From contig NW_020194512.1 of the NCBI RefSeq assembly GCF_002865645.1, positions 3,575,183 to 3,639,182 on the forward strand: a stretch of DNA of 64,000 nucleotides, written 5' to 3'. This document shows, piece by piece, positions 45,752 to 56,367 of this stretch. The notes beneath the pieces are model-generated. The model saw only the letters and a list, made by a program, of their open reading frames with translations. It had not been told where the DNA came from and searched no databases. The translations under genes were made by a program, and so were the position numbers. Every line of letters begins with the position of its first letter. The stretch's first letter is position 1. The stretch comes from Hyaloscypha bicolor E (Eukaryota > Ascomycota > Leotiomycetes > Helotiales > Hyaloscyphaceae).

Positions 45752-45873
45752 TGGAAGGAAGTATTCGAAAAGGGCACTTGATTGGGTTTGTGGTTGTTGA
45801 GATATTAATATAATTATGGAAGAGCGGTCAACTTAGAGGGGCAGTCACGTGACAGCCAAAGTAAAAAAATGAC

Positions 45874-45902
45874 CATACAAAGCGCAAAAATATTTACTCG
45901 CT
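45874..45902 (+). repeat. Internal direct repeat, right copy
   Basis: Partner of 44931..44959. A CACGTG lies 28 bp to its left at 45846..45851. Confidence 0.8.
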
Positions 45903-46039
45903 TAATTACATATATTATAACTCCCTTAATAATAAAGATATTATAATTTTGAGACTATAGAATTGATTCCTAGCATATATAGTATAGTTTCAATTAATAC
46001 GATTTATATTAATTGGTATTGTGGTGGTTTTTATTTTTT

Positions 46040-46066
46040 TTTGTTGTGTTTGGGTCGGACCGACTG
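46040..46066 (-). repeat. Right terminal inverted repeat of the transposon
   Basis: Plus-strand 'tttgggtcggaccgactg' ends at 46066, followed by the TA duplication. Reverse complement of the left TIR. Confidence 0.92.
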
Positions 46067-46068
46067 TA

Positions 46069-46533
46069 TCCATTTTGCATCAACTAGTGCTAATGCGGTG
46101 AACTGGGAGTGCAAACATCGTCTCATGGCTTAATTAGTTGAATTTCCTGGCTGGCTGGGAGTAGAATTGGGATGACTGCTGCCATAGAGTCAATCATATG
46201 GTGGTAGGAGGACCCGCTGGCGGATAATCTGTTGTTTGATTGGCTCGCTTGGATGGCAGTGAAGGTGGAGCGAGCCCCCTATGATTTCTCCAGTGGCATT
46301 TATTGGGACCCTATTCGACTTTCCGAAGCTACTTTTATATGCCGAACGGTAACAGGATATTGGCATGCTGTTATCCATTTGTCTTCGTTCCCCCAGTACC
46401 GCCTTTCATAAAGCAAAGAAACCTCCCATTTGCTTCAAACCTGCTCACATCCAGATCACTTCACTAGCACAGCACATCTTCCTCGGCCTTTTCAAATCCA
46501 GACTCCCCTCATAGTGCTCGCTGCTATCCCGCC
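46069..46533. other. Intergenic region right of the transposon
   Basis: No gene seen. The final ~100 bases are pyrimidine-rich, like the promoter of the following dead SDR gene. Confidence 0.4.
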
Positions 46534-47146
46534 ATGGCGTCGAACCTCCCTTTCAAGAGTGCCTAAAGTCAGTTCTTCCCGCCGAAACCCAAATTCATCG
46601 AGAAAGACGTGCCTGCCGGCCTCCATGGCAAGGTCTTGTGCCAATTGTGGTATAGGCCAAAAGCTAGCCCGGATCCTCTATGCCAAGAACTCCAAGGTCT
46701 ACCTAGCTTGCAGTCCCGAAGAGAAGGCAAAAAATTCCATTACAAGCATCAGGAAAGCTGTGCCCAAGTCGAGTGGCCAGCTAGTCTTCCTTTCTCTCGA
46801 CCTCGCCGACCTGACAGAGGTGACCGCGGCAGCGCAGAGATTTCTCGCCCAGGAATCAATTCTACACGTCCTCTTCAATGACGCAGGTGTCATGACCGGG
46901 CCGGCTAACTCCCCGCTCAAGACAGTGCAGGCATAAGCTCGCCCCGGGCGTGAACTGCGTCGGTACCTTCCTCTTCACAAAGCTCCTTACGCCCACGCTG
47001 CTTGCGACTGCCGGGTCAGCGCCACCTGATACCGTCCGAGTCCTGTGGTCCTCCTCGGTCGGACTACAGTAGTTTGCGCCTGATGGCCGCGGCATCGATA
47101 TGGACAGCTTGGACTACCATATCCCCAAGTCACACGTGAAGCACTC
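46534..47146 (+). pseudogene. Short-chain dehydrogenase (retinol dehydrogenase/WWOX-like SDR) pseudogene, 3' truncated
   Basis: ATG 46534 opens 'MASNLPFKSA', then a TAA. The next blocks lie in shifted frames: 'QFFPPKPKFIEKDVP', 'ARILYAKNSKVYLACSPEE', 'SSGQLVFLSLDLADLTEV', 'FLAQESILHVLFNDAGVMT' (NNAG is NDAG), a stop, then 'GVNCVGTFLFTKLLTPTLL', 'PPDTVRVLWSSSVG', a stop, and 'GRGIDMDSLDYHIPKS'. The glycine-rich cofactor motif is destroyed and the catalytic YxxxK is absent because similarity ends near 47146, 100 bp before the 3' end of the convergent MFS gene. At least three stops and two frame changes. The family fits from spacing and motifs. Confidence 0.82.
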
Positions 47147-47244
47147 TCCCACCTTTATTGAACCGAAATATAGACTCTTTTCTCAGTCATCACGCTGCGG
47201 AAGCTCACCAAGTGTTTTATTTCTTCTCACCAATCGCCCATGCC

Positions 47245-49086
47245 TTACTCGTTATCCTTGACGTCAATAATGGTCGACTTAAACTTCCTGGCAGGAACCT
47301 TGCGATTGAACAAGATATCGCTTTCACGGTAAGAGCGATGCTTGAGCTCCGGAAGAAAGAAGAAGGCCATCCCCCAGCAGACGCAAGCGGTGCTTCCCCA
47401 GACGTAACCGCACTTCCCAGCGAGGTTCCATCCTGTCGGGTTGAGCATCTGCGAGGCTAGATAGATCATGGGAATCTCCGCAACATAGTAGGCGGCGCGA
47501 CCGACACCGGTGCTCAAAGCGCGAAGACGGACTGAGGACGTCTCGGAAATGATGGTGTACGAGATCGGTCCGAGGGTACCGGCAAACACGAAGGAGATGA
47601 TGATACCTAGACAGGCCTGGGCGTAATTAATTGCATTGCTCGTTGGGACAGAAGCGCAGATGCCGAGGATAAAGAGCAGCACGACGTTGGTGGCTGTGCC
47701 CCAGAGATAAATGGTTCGACGACCGAACCAGGCGGTGAGAAACCAGGAGCACGCGTTGGCAACGAATGAAAGACACGAATTGATCAGATTGAGCTGGAAA
47801 GATTTGTTGGTCGAGATCCCGGCTTCTACGCAGGGAGTCAGTCATCCTCCATGCTTGAAATCTGCCAGAGGGGAGCTACCCACGCTCGAAGAAGAAAGTT
47901 GCCTGGTTGGCAATCAGGTTACCAGCAAAATTCTGTGACGCGTACATCAAGCAGGTGATAATTGTTCGCCTCAAATCGGTACCCTTGATAAGGTCGAGGA
48001 GGGAAGGGGTACCACCAATCTGAGCTTCGATCTCAACGGTTCGCTCCATCATGGCCAGTGTCTGTTGAGAGTTCTTTCCGGATTTCTCGCCGAGGCGCTC
48101 GATAGAGCGAAGGGCTTCCTCTTTGCGTCCGTGACGAACAAGCCACCAAGGAGATTCGGGGGCGAGGAAGATTAGGACCAAGAGGGGGGTCTAGACGAGT
48201 CAGCTCTCGTAGGAACAAGACCTGAAAAGAGGGACTCACGGGGAATATCCACTGCAAGGCAAGAGGGATTCGCCAAGACCACTGATCGTCTCGCTGATTG
48301 TAGCCATAGGTGGCGCCGGCGACAATGATTGAACCGATAGACCAACTCATTTGCAGAGTAGCTGTGCAGGCACCTCGAAGGGCGAGAGGAACAATCTCAC
48401 TGGCGTAGGCGGGGGAGTTTGCAATGAAGAGTCCCCAAGGAACGCCTTCCAGCGCTTGTCCAACCGTAAGAACGGTCAGTGAGTCGGCCTAAGTAGATGT
48501 AGTCAGGCGATAAGCTCAACAATAGGACAGAAACAAGGCGGAGGCCACTCACAAAGAAGGAAATGAAAATGGTGGCGTTCATAAGAATCAGGGCCAACAT
48601 GGTAGTCCAGCGGTAGCCGAGAAGGTTGGTGATGGGCCCGGCCAAGAAAACCCCGATAAAAGCACCACATTGCCCGGATTGGAAGAGGGCGCTCTGCCAC
48701 CTGGTTGGGATCGTCCATCCGGATCCCTCCACCTGGACACCGTACCTTCTTTGGAACGCGGGGAGCGCGACAAAATTACCGCTCAGGAACATGTCGAACG
48801 ACTCCATGACCTAGGTGACCTACATCAGCTGTTGTTCTGCCTGCACGAGAGGAAATAAAGTCGAGTCAAGTCAAAGGAAACCCACGATGGTGAAGCACAT
48901 GATAAACGCCCATAAACAAGCCCAGGGATGGCTCTTGACCGCCTCCCATACGCCCATCTCATGCTCGCGGTTCTCGCCGTCGACGGCATCGCCCATGAGA
49001 TCCGGGTTGACCAAGACCTCGGGATACACAGCGTCGACCTGCTCGCCCCCGTGGACCTCATCCTTTGCCTTGATACCTGTCGACAT
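47245..49086 (-). CDS. MFS sugar transporter, maltose/alpha-glucoside permease type (531 aa)
   Basis: Five exons, 49086..48886, 48810..48553, 48488..48240, 48190..47884 and 47825..47245 (introns 49-75 bp), give 532 codons. Plasma-membrane proton symporter of the sugar porter family with 12 predicted helices. Landmarks: 'MESFDMFLSGNFVALPAF', 'FQSGQCGAFIGVFLAG', 'GVPWGLFIANSPAYASEI', 'LAPESPWWLVRHGRKEEA' (PESPRWL motif), 'FFFEQAGISTNKSFQLN' (the Gln codon made by splicing), 'GTLGPISYTIISETSSVRLR' and 'PELKHRSYRESDILF' (PETKGRT-type end). The E-S-F-D and F-E-Q-A-G segments are typical of alpha-glucoside transporters. The C-terminal tail is short. The frame is clean, in contrast to its neighbours. 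Confidence 0.92.
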
Positions 49087-51358
49087 TTTGAATTGCTCGC
49101 TGTGTCACCGTGCCAATGCGAAGTGCATGATAGGAACGAAAGCCAAGGAAGAGAAGGCTGGGCGAGTTGGGGTCTTATGTCTTTTGCTAAATCTGCGCCG
49201 TAACGCATGTGTTCACACTCACTGGATGTGCACTCCCCTCTGCAATGTTGTGTACATGCCCGTGCTACGTGGATTCACTTGCATGCAACAAGCGAAAAAG
49301 ATACTGGGGGTCGGACCGAATATTTCCATGCACGGGGTCCCTGAGCCCCTGCGATATCTGGCTCGTGGCATACTTCGTGATACCTTTCCTGGCGCTTCCA
49401 CTACACGTATCCGCGCTTTCTTAGCCTCGTGACATCAGTGACAACGGCAACGGCGCTGTGGCGTAACGCCCCTAAGCCCCCAATGTCTAACTGGTGCGTA
49501 TACTTCGTGATATTTGACTTCGCGCTTTTCCAACCTCGCAATATCAACGGCAACGGGGACGGCGTCCTTATCCCGGCGTGGCGCTAGGCAGCTAAAGTCA
49601 CGTCGAGGGAATTTCTATCCTTTGGCGTCCCTAATAGCTAATAAGCGCCCGCAATATCTGATTGGTGAGCGTACAGAGGTCCCGCCCATACTCAGTACTC
49701 CGTAAGTATTACGACGCCACCGCAAGCTTCCGAACGCCACACACTATTTCAATACTCATAACTTTTCCTGCAGACAACCAAAAGCCTCTATCTAAGCACT
49801 AAAATGATCCCTAGGAGGAGGGCTGTACATATATCTGCTTTTGGTGTTTGGTGGTGCGTTGTAGTTGTAATATAAGGTGATAAAGTTGAGACCCCTACAA
49901 GTAGCGTCATACTGTGTAATACTTAGGGTTGTATCTCCGGACTTCGAGATATCTTTCCAAGTTTCCCCGCGCTTTCCCAACCTTGCTAACTTTACTCCCT
50001 TCACCATTTCCCTCAGCGACTCTTCTCTCGTCAGGTGCTCCGACGAATGTGACATCAATCCTTGCTTCAGCCGCCAATATTTTCGCAATGAACTGAATTC
50101 GAGAATCGACGTGGAAACGGCGGAACATCACACGAGTTAAGGGAGTTATGGGAGGACAGATTGTCGCAGCCCGTAAAGGGACAGCACACACTATCCTCGT
50201 TACCAGTTGAGATTTCTAGTGAGGTTAGTCTTGGCTACGCCGCGCAAAAGGGTGAGCAGACCTGAGCCTGAGATGAACCCGGCCTGAACCGAGCCTGAGC
50301 AAGGCAACCCCGCTCACGTGAAACATAGGAGTAGGAAAGAGCAAGCATTCTAACGAGGGAACAGCAAGATCTACCGACCGGAACGGAAGGAAGATGGCGG
50401 CACAGGTTTGCCGTTCGGGGATATGGGCCCCGGGCGGAGGGATCCCTCACGCGGATTGAGCGTTGGACGTATGTCAGCACCGGACAAGCTCACTAGCGGG
50501 CATTTTCTCTGGAGCTGATGACAGTTCGCGAGTCATGGAGCTTGGTGATAGCTCCTTCACCAGCCGGAACACGTTCGGCTGGTCGGCCCCCGCTCGCTTT
50601 GTTGACAAAGGCAATGCTATGGGCTACAAGTACAGCACAAAAGTGAGAACTCAGATCTTGTTGGTAAGTCTCTGGCCAACGAACGCAACAGGGCCGTCAC
50701 AGGACGTTCTGTCAATCGGTATACCAAGTGGATCGAAGACGGGAAGGTAGAGAGTCAATGGCAGAGGCTCATATTGGAGATGTGGAATAAGAAGAGGTGG
50801 TTTATCTGGCTGAACACGATGAGGTCGATTGATGCTTAAACCCAAGAAAGACGGGAAATAATAAATTTCGACCTAGGATACATGAATTAGTCGGGGTTAT
50901 TGAGAAGAGGAACAGTGTGGAAGACGAGTAATTCGGGAACGTGAGAATCGATTTTGACTGAGAAACGTTTGTCGGGGATACCTCTTGTCCAAGAGGTGGA
51001 GATTCTGGACGCAGAGCTGAAGGCCAGGTCCGGAAAGTGTGCAGAATCAAACGTAGTACACCAGGAGGGTATCGAGGGAGGGCAATATTTGGACTGTGAG
51101 CAGAATCAGATGCTATGGAAGAGGAGGAGATTGTGGAAACGAAGAAGCGAGCCCAAATTCTGAGCCTGATCGGGTAAAATCTGATTGGAAAAGGTGTGCA
51201 CCAAAAATGATCCAGCGTGTCTAATTAGCCCAGCAGAGTTTAACGCGAGGACTTTGGATCGCGTGATTTGGACTCACTTCACAACTCCAGCTCCCCGTCA
51301 GTAGAGTAATTGTTACACGCGCCAAAGGGTTACCCTGTCACATTCTATCGGGCACAAC
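49087..51358. other. 2.3-kb gap with imperfect repeats
   Basis: No supported gene. Imperfect repeats of ~130 bp occur at 49345-49680. A minus-strand open stretch at 49907..50191 ('VMFRRFHVDSRIQFIAKIL') looks protein-like but lacks a known domain and a convincing start. The rest is without coding signal. Confidence 0.35.
49345..49680 (+). repeat. Imperfect direct repeats, period about 130 bp
   Basis: 'tacttcgtga' plus 'gcgctttt...cctcg...caacggcaacgg' occurs at 49371 and again at 49501. A companion block, 'gcccctgcgatatctggct', occurs in altered form near 49470 and 49645. Copies differ mainly by transitions. Confidence 0.6.
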
Positions 51359-52663
51359 CTACAATCTCTCGCCACTAGCTTCGCTTCTAACGCCATGTAG
51401 CTCAATGCCAGGTTCTTTAAGTTGTGCGAAATTCCCGTAGCTACTCTGGCTTTTCCGTTGCCCAATGGCCGACCCAGATTCCGGATAGCTAACATCGTGA
51501 TGAATGTACTTGCGTGTGAAGGTTGACGACAAGCCTGGGAGGCAGCTCATAACAACAATTGTCATGACCTCGATCATAGTAAGAATTGAAATGTGTTCCA
51601 GGCTGGCGCCTCTATTTAGGCCCAAGAGGACAGCTCGGAGAATGCTGATAATAATGGTGAGTCCGGCAAGGCTGTAAACACCGCACACAGCCATGCGAAT
51701 ACGTGGTTCGCTGATTTTAACGAGTGCTGGAAACGGCAAGATGCACACTAGCGTTGTTAGTGAGATGTGAGACTTAGATAAAGTCGATGGAAGATCACTT
51801 TGTGATACATCAACTACACGTGGACGAGCAACCTCTGGGAAAAGGGACGGCGAAAGGGGGGAATCTTTTCAGGATTAGACGTACACCAGAAATCTGTGCT
51901 AAGATGGAGCGCAAGATGCAACCACTATCTCCTATATTAGCCCATCCCAGAATAAATACTAAAGGCAGCGTGACTTACAAAATCCCAAGCATGTAGGATA
52001 CCCGGACATTGTTTGGCATGGGTTATCGGCGCGTCCCAGTTGCGGCTTACTGGCAAGCATTTAAGAAGATATGTAACATAGACGAGAATCCAGGTAAACC
52101 CGAGGATATATAAGGTACGAACTGCCCAGACGTGAACAGCAGATATACCCTCCGTCACCCGGATGTGTAGTATATTGAATGCAAACTTAACGCTCCAGAT
52201 ACATGCAATGTAAAAGAATGTATTGGCGTAAGTCCAGTGGAGACGACCACGAGTTAGCTTTCAAATGCGCTAAAGGGGTGGTTTGAGACGCATCTTGCCA
52301 AGCTCCACAGCGTTTGTCACAGTCGAAGGAGCCGCCATTAACTGGTATTGCTTTATTTGTATGCCTCCAAAAGCGACTTCCATTGCCTAAACATTATTAT
52401 TAGCCATCTAAATCAAAGCAGTCATGTTCGACAAACGTAGGAATGAAAACTAACCAAGGCAAATAAAAGCGTTATCTCTAGAAATGTAAACTGGCCATTT
52501 TTGACAACCCGGATGTAGAAGCGCAAGCAGAAAACAACAACGGATATCGCTAGGCAGACGACAACAACCACCTAGATAGACATTAGACTCAAGTTAAGCA
52601 ACCAAAAGAAATTGTATCAGACTGAGGGCCGATTTAGATGCGTACCTGCCCTTTTTCAACCAT
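51359..52663 (-). pseudogene. Rhodopsin-domain (PTH11/SAT4-like) membrane protein, broken
   Basis: Readable exons: 52663..52646 ('MVEKGQ'), then 'VVVVVCLAISVVVFCLRF' and 'KNGQFTFLEITLLFAL'. After a second intron come 'AMEVAFGGIQIKQYQLM' and 'VTNAVELGKMRLKPPL', followed by TAG and soon TGA, both in frame. Then 'WTYANTFFYIACIWSVKFAF', 'LYILGFTWILVYVTYLLKC' and, after a longer gap, 'MCILPFPALVKISEPRIRMA' and 'LTMIEVMTIVVMSCLPGL'. This matches the helix order of fungal rhodopsin-domain integral membrane proteins. The segment between the 'CPGIL' loop and 'ILPFP' is partly missing. Two stops without an alternative splice make it a pseudogene. An intact relative is at 59180..60309. Confidence 0.72.
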
Positions 52664-55600
52664 AGCGACGAAATTCCAATGCGTGAACGGTTCCGGTGCG
52701 ATCTTGGGGCAAGCGCGGTCGGGTGTTCATGTTGTGATGGGACAGCATCTCATCGATGAATAATTATAAGATCTCCAGGCGAGCAATGGCGGAAACTGGG
52801 AAGGAAGAAAAGAAAGCTAAGGGCGCCATGTATCGTGCGCGACTCCGAAGTGGCTTGCCCTTCCGAATTCCCCGCGGCCAAAGAGCAAGCATGCAACAGC
52901 CAATGCGTGTTTGACATTATTTGGGCAGCCCCAGGTCCCTTTTATTGGTACGCCATCAGGCCAGAGCGGCAGGGATTTGTCACGACGGTGTGCCAAATGG
53001 TCCAGCAGTTAGCACAAGTTTCAGCCCCAGACTCGCGCACTGACCCTCCTTATACTAAAGGACTTCGATCTTCACTCATCTTTCGTGAGCCGGCTGCGTT
53101 CGCATCTCCTCAAGTCGTTCCCTACCAAGGGCACGAACAACGTGACCCAACACCTGCGTGCCACCAATACCACAAATTGATAGCCACTGGCCGCCCGTTC
53201 CAAACCCACGCCTTCGGAACACTAGTGCTAGGCGGTGTGAGGGGAGATTGCTTATTTCTTTACTTCTTCTTGTACCACGTCAAAGCAACTTTTCCAACTG
53301 CAGCTTCACAGCAAAGGTGCCTGGAGATGAGCCTATCCGCAAGAACAGGCCGCTGCCCTTAGACAGTCAGCTCGGCTCACCGTAACTCACCTTCAGCTCG
53401 CAAGAACTGCGAAATCGAAGTCCATTCTCTCCCGAGCGAAACTACCGCCTCCAAACTCCGAGATCCCAGGATTTCTTTTCCTCCACCGAGCAGCCTATCC
53501 CCCTCTCCTCTAGCCGTATCTCTTCAACGGGGTGGGCATCTTCCCAAACCGTTTGCCTGACGAGCCGTTCTTATGCGTCAAGTTCGACACGAAATCTCCT
53601 ACTCGGACCGGGGATGCCGACGGTCTGGTCTGCCAACCCAGTCCATTCTCGGCACTTGCCTTCAGGTCCCGTGTCCAGGAAGTTAGGAACCCCACATTCC
53701 CCCGCAACATCATAAGCGATGCACGTGGATCACTGTTTCACTTTTTGCCCCTGGATGGTCCGCTTCGGGCCATGAGAGGAGGGTTTTAAACACGAGTTAT
53801 TGTATCGTTGAGGGTGTATCTAGCTAGAGTCTACGAAGGAGGTTTCTAGAGGCTAAAGGAGGTTGGTTGGGAGAGCTGGTCTCCCTTGGGAAGCCCAATC
53901 TCACTCTCCACCAACCAACCAAAAGGAGGCCGGGGTCGGCGGATAGGCCGTAGGCGATGATTTGGGAGATCTTCGCTGTGCGAGAAGGCGGTGCATTTCG
54001 GACAAGGAAGGTCGGTCAAATTGGCCCGCTCACCTTCACCGCGGATTCAACCGAGGGCACGGATGTTTTCCCAGCGTCATTATTGGGTACCAAGCCCTTG
54101 TACAAATGTGCTGATCAGCGATCACCCTCCAGGACTCGATGTGCCAATTGAACGAGGCGAAGCCGTCATCTCGAATACGAAGGCGCCCAGCGTTGAAAAT
54201 CGTCCAGCTGCCAGCAGCCAGGGACACCAAAATCGCTACGTTTGGAAAATCGTACCAAATCTCAACGGAACGCCTGAAAATCATTAAAAGTCATTTGTGT
54301 AAATAAAAAGAGGAGATCTAACTTTCGCGAAATTTTTATGATAATTAAATATAAGGGGAATTGTGAGAATTTCTGTATTGCCAAGGTCAAAAGGGTATTA
54401 CGAAAGCGCGCGGCGTTGAAAACCGTCCATCTGCCAAACTGCGAGGAATACCAAAATCGCTACGTTCAGAAAATCACACCAAATCTCAATGGAACGCCCG
54501 AAACTCTTCAAAAATGCTTTATATAATAGAAAAGAAGCAGATCTAACTTTGGCGAAAATTTTATAATAATAGAATATAATGCGGAATTATGAGAATTTTT
54601 GAATGCGAGCGTTAAAATTGCGCCCGTCCTCGCTTATCGAGTTGGACGGATTTCAATGCCGCTCGCTTTCGTAGACGAATTTCAATGCACTCACCGTCAT
54701 AGGGTATCCAAAACTCAAGGCTGCCCAAGCGCCGGCTTGAGAGGGGTGGGATGCAAGTACCGATCATATTATCACCAGATCATCGCAAGATGAGGACCTT
54801 TTTCAGGCAAGGGGGAGATCGTAATCATTGCTGGAGAGTAAGGGTCATCATGATCTGGTGCTGTCAAGAGTCTGCCGCCAGGGGCTAAGCGAGAACAAAA
54901 GGGGGTGAGTTGTTCACCAATTAAGCGAAGCTATTAATGCGATCGCAATTTCTTGGAATCATGTCCCGGCCACCGCTCAACGACAACATTTTTGATTGGC
55001 AAAGCCCTCTTTGTTCCCCTTTCCTTTTTTGTTGATAATTCTTTACGCCGTCAGAGGAGCTCTTGCACTATAATAGAGCGGGCTCTGGGCTATGGAGATG
55101 CTAGATTTCCACCGGAAGACGTAGGCTCTACGAGATGGGGCGCTTTTATTACATGAGTTAACGTGGCCGCCTAGATCTTATCAATTCTTTCTGTCTACAA
55201 TGTAAAGGAAATCACCAAGCCGAGTACCGATGTCGTCTGTGTCGAGCCCCCAGCTGACAATCTCCTCGTAGAATATAAAACACAAAGCGCTCATTGAAAC
55301 GTTGGAACGGCATCAGGATGGTATCAAAAGCCAATCCAATAGAGTTCATAGTTCTAAGGTGCGTCCTCGCACTACGTTGACAACTTCGAGATCCCCCTCA
55401 CATCTTCTGCACGTCCACAATAACCACAGGAGCGCAATTGCCCTTTAGGGAGACCAGCCAGGTGGGCTCAGTCCATCCGAAATAACGGAAATGGAATGGA
55501 GCGTTACGCCAGCATTGCCTCTGAGGATCGTGGTCCGTAATGCGGTAGTACTGATTCTGTAATACAAAACGGCGAAGATGTCCAATCTTTTTATGTGACT

Positions 55601-56367
55601 CCACCTTAGAAGTACAACAATGTTAATGTTAAGGAAGAGAACGCAGCCGGCACAATTGCCAATCCAACGTGAAGAACAATGAGGCCGTGAAACCCTCAGT
55701 CGTTATGATCATTTAGAAGCAGGGAGGAGGTGCCTTGGGTGCCGAAGTCTTTGTCAAGTGCAAGGCCAGACGCACGACCTTGGCACCGAACATAATCCCA
55801 AGAAAGCATGCGTATTCAATTCAGATATATATATCGAGGCAGCGAATGTTCATAGAGTTAAATAAAGAATCATACTCTTCTTAACTATAGCTTATGACAA
55901 TGGTAGAAGTGGCGAAGTTCGCGGGATTAATGGATGCAAGAAATATCCAAGCTGTAAACGTATTTCTTATTAAAGAGCAGTGGCCCCCCTTAGGCATATC
56001 TCCGGGTTATTCGACGAACCTAGAGATAGTTCAGTCGTGGAATCCACTAGTCCAGAACAGGTTGCATCAAAACCCGTGGCAACCACCTTTTACAGGAATG
56101 AGAGTCCTTTCCCGTTCAATCGGAGGAAATTTTTATTACTACAATATTTTCGAGAAGTCATATTCACATGAGCTCTTGGCTTCTGAGGAGCAATGAAAAT
56201 TCAATGAAGTATTCGTCTAATATGAAAAATCGCCATACCAACCCACCATACCACCACCATACTGCTACTAAATGAAACTAGTTCAAAAATGCCAAAAGAT
56301 GTTTTACTATTCTCACATATCTCTACCATCCCTAATCCCTCCGTAAATTCCACACTACTGGTGTCTC
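52664..56367. other. 3.7-kb region without a supported gene
   Basis: Contains the 223-bp tandem repeat at 54176..54640. An open frame at 52835..53362 (175 codons) has no domain and implausible composition. At 55398..55560 on the minus strand, an acceptor-like site (TTACAG) precedes 'NQYYRITDHDPQRQCWR' and 'FGWTEPTWLVSLKGNCAP' and a stop, perhaps the last exon of a small gene whose start I cannot find. 55894..56196 is unassigned. Confidence 0.35.
54176..54640 (+). repeat. 223-bp tandem repeat, two copies plus part of a third
   Basis: Copy 1 starts at 54176 ('tacgaaggcg'), copy 2 at 54399 ('tacgaaagcg'). Shared blocks include 'accaaaatcgctacgtt', 'accaaatctcaa', 'ggaacgcc' and 'agatctaacttt'. 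A third, diverged start is at about 54600 ('gcgagcgttaaaatt'). Confidence 0.85.

Larger units (their letters stand above)
44715..46068. mobile_element. Tc1/mariner-type DNA transposon, internally deleted (1,350 bp plus TA target duplication)
   Basis: The element spans 44717..46066 and is bounded by TA on both sides (44715-44716, 46067-46068), the target-site duplication of the Tc1/mariner superfamily. The terminal inverted repeats start CAGTCGGTCCGACCCAAACA and match for about 27 bases with one mismatch (left 44717..44743, right 46040..46066). The interior is AT-rich and carries a transposase remnant on the minus strand at 45183..45751 and an internal direct repeat. Its length and broken ORF mean it is non-autonomous. 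The well-preserved ends suggest it is not ancient. Confidence 0.9.

Noticed and set aside
52835..53362. 175-codon plus-strand ORF
   Set aside because: No recognisable domain, no intron context and odd composition; long ORFs arise by chance in this GC-richer stretch.
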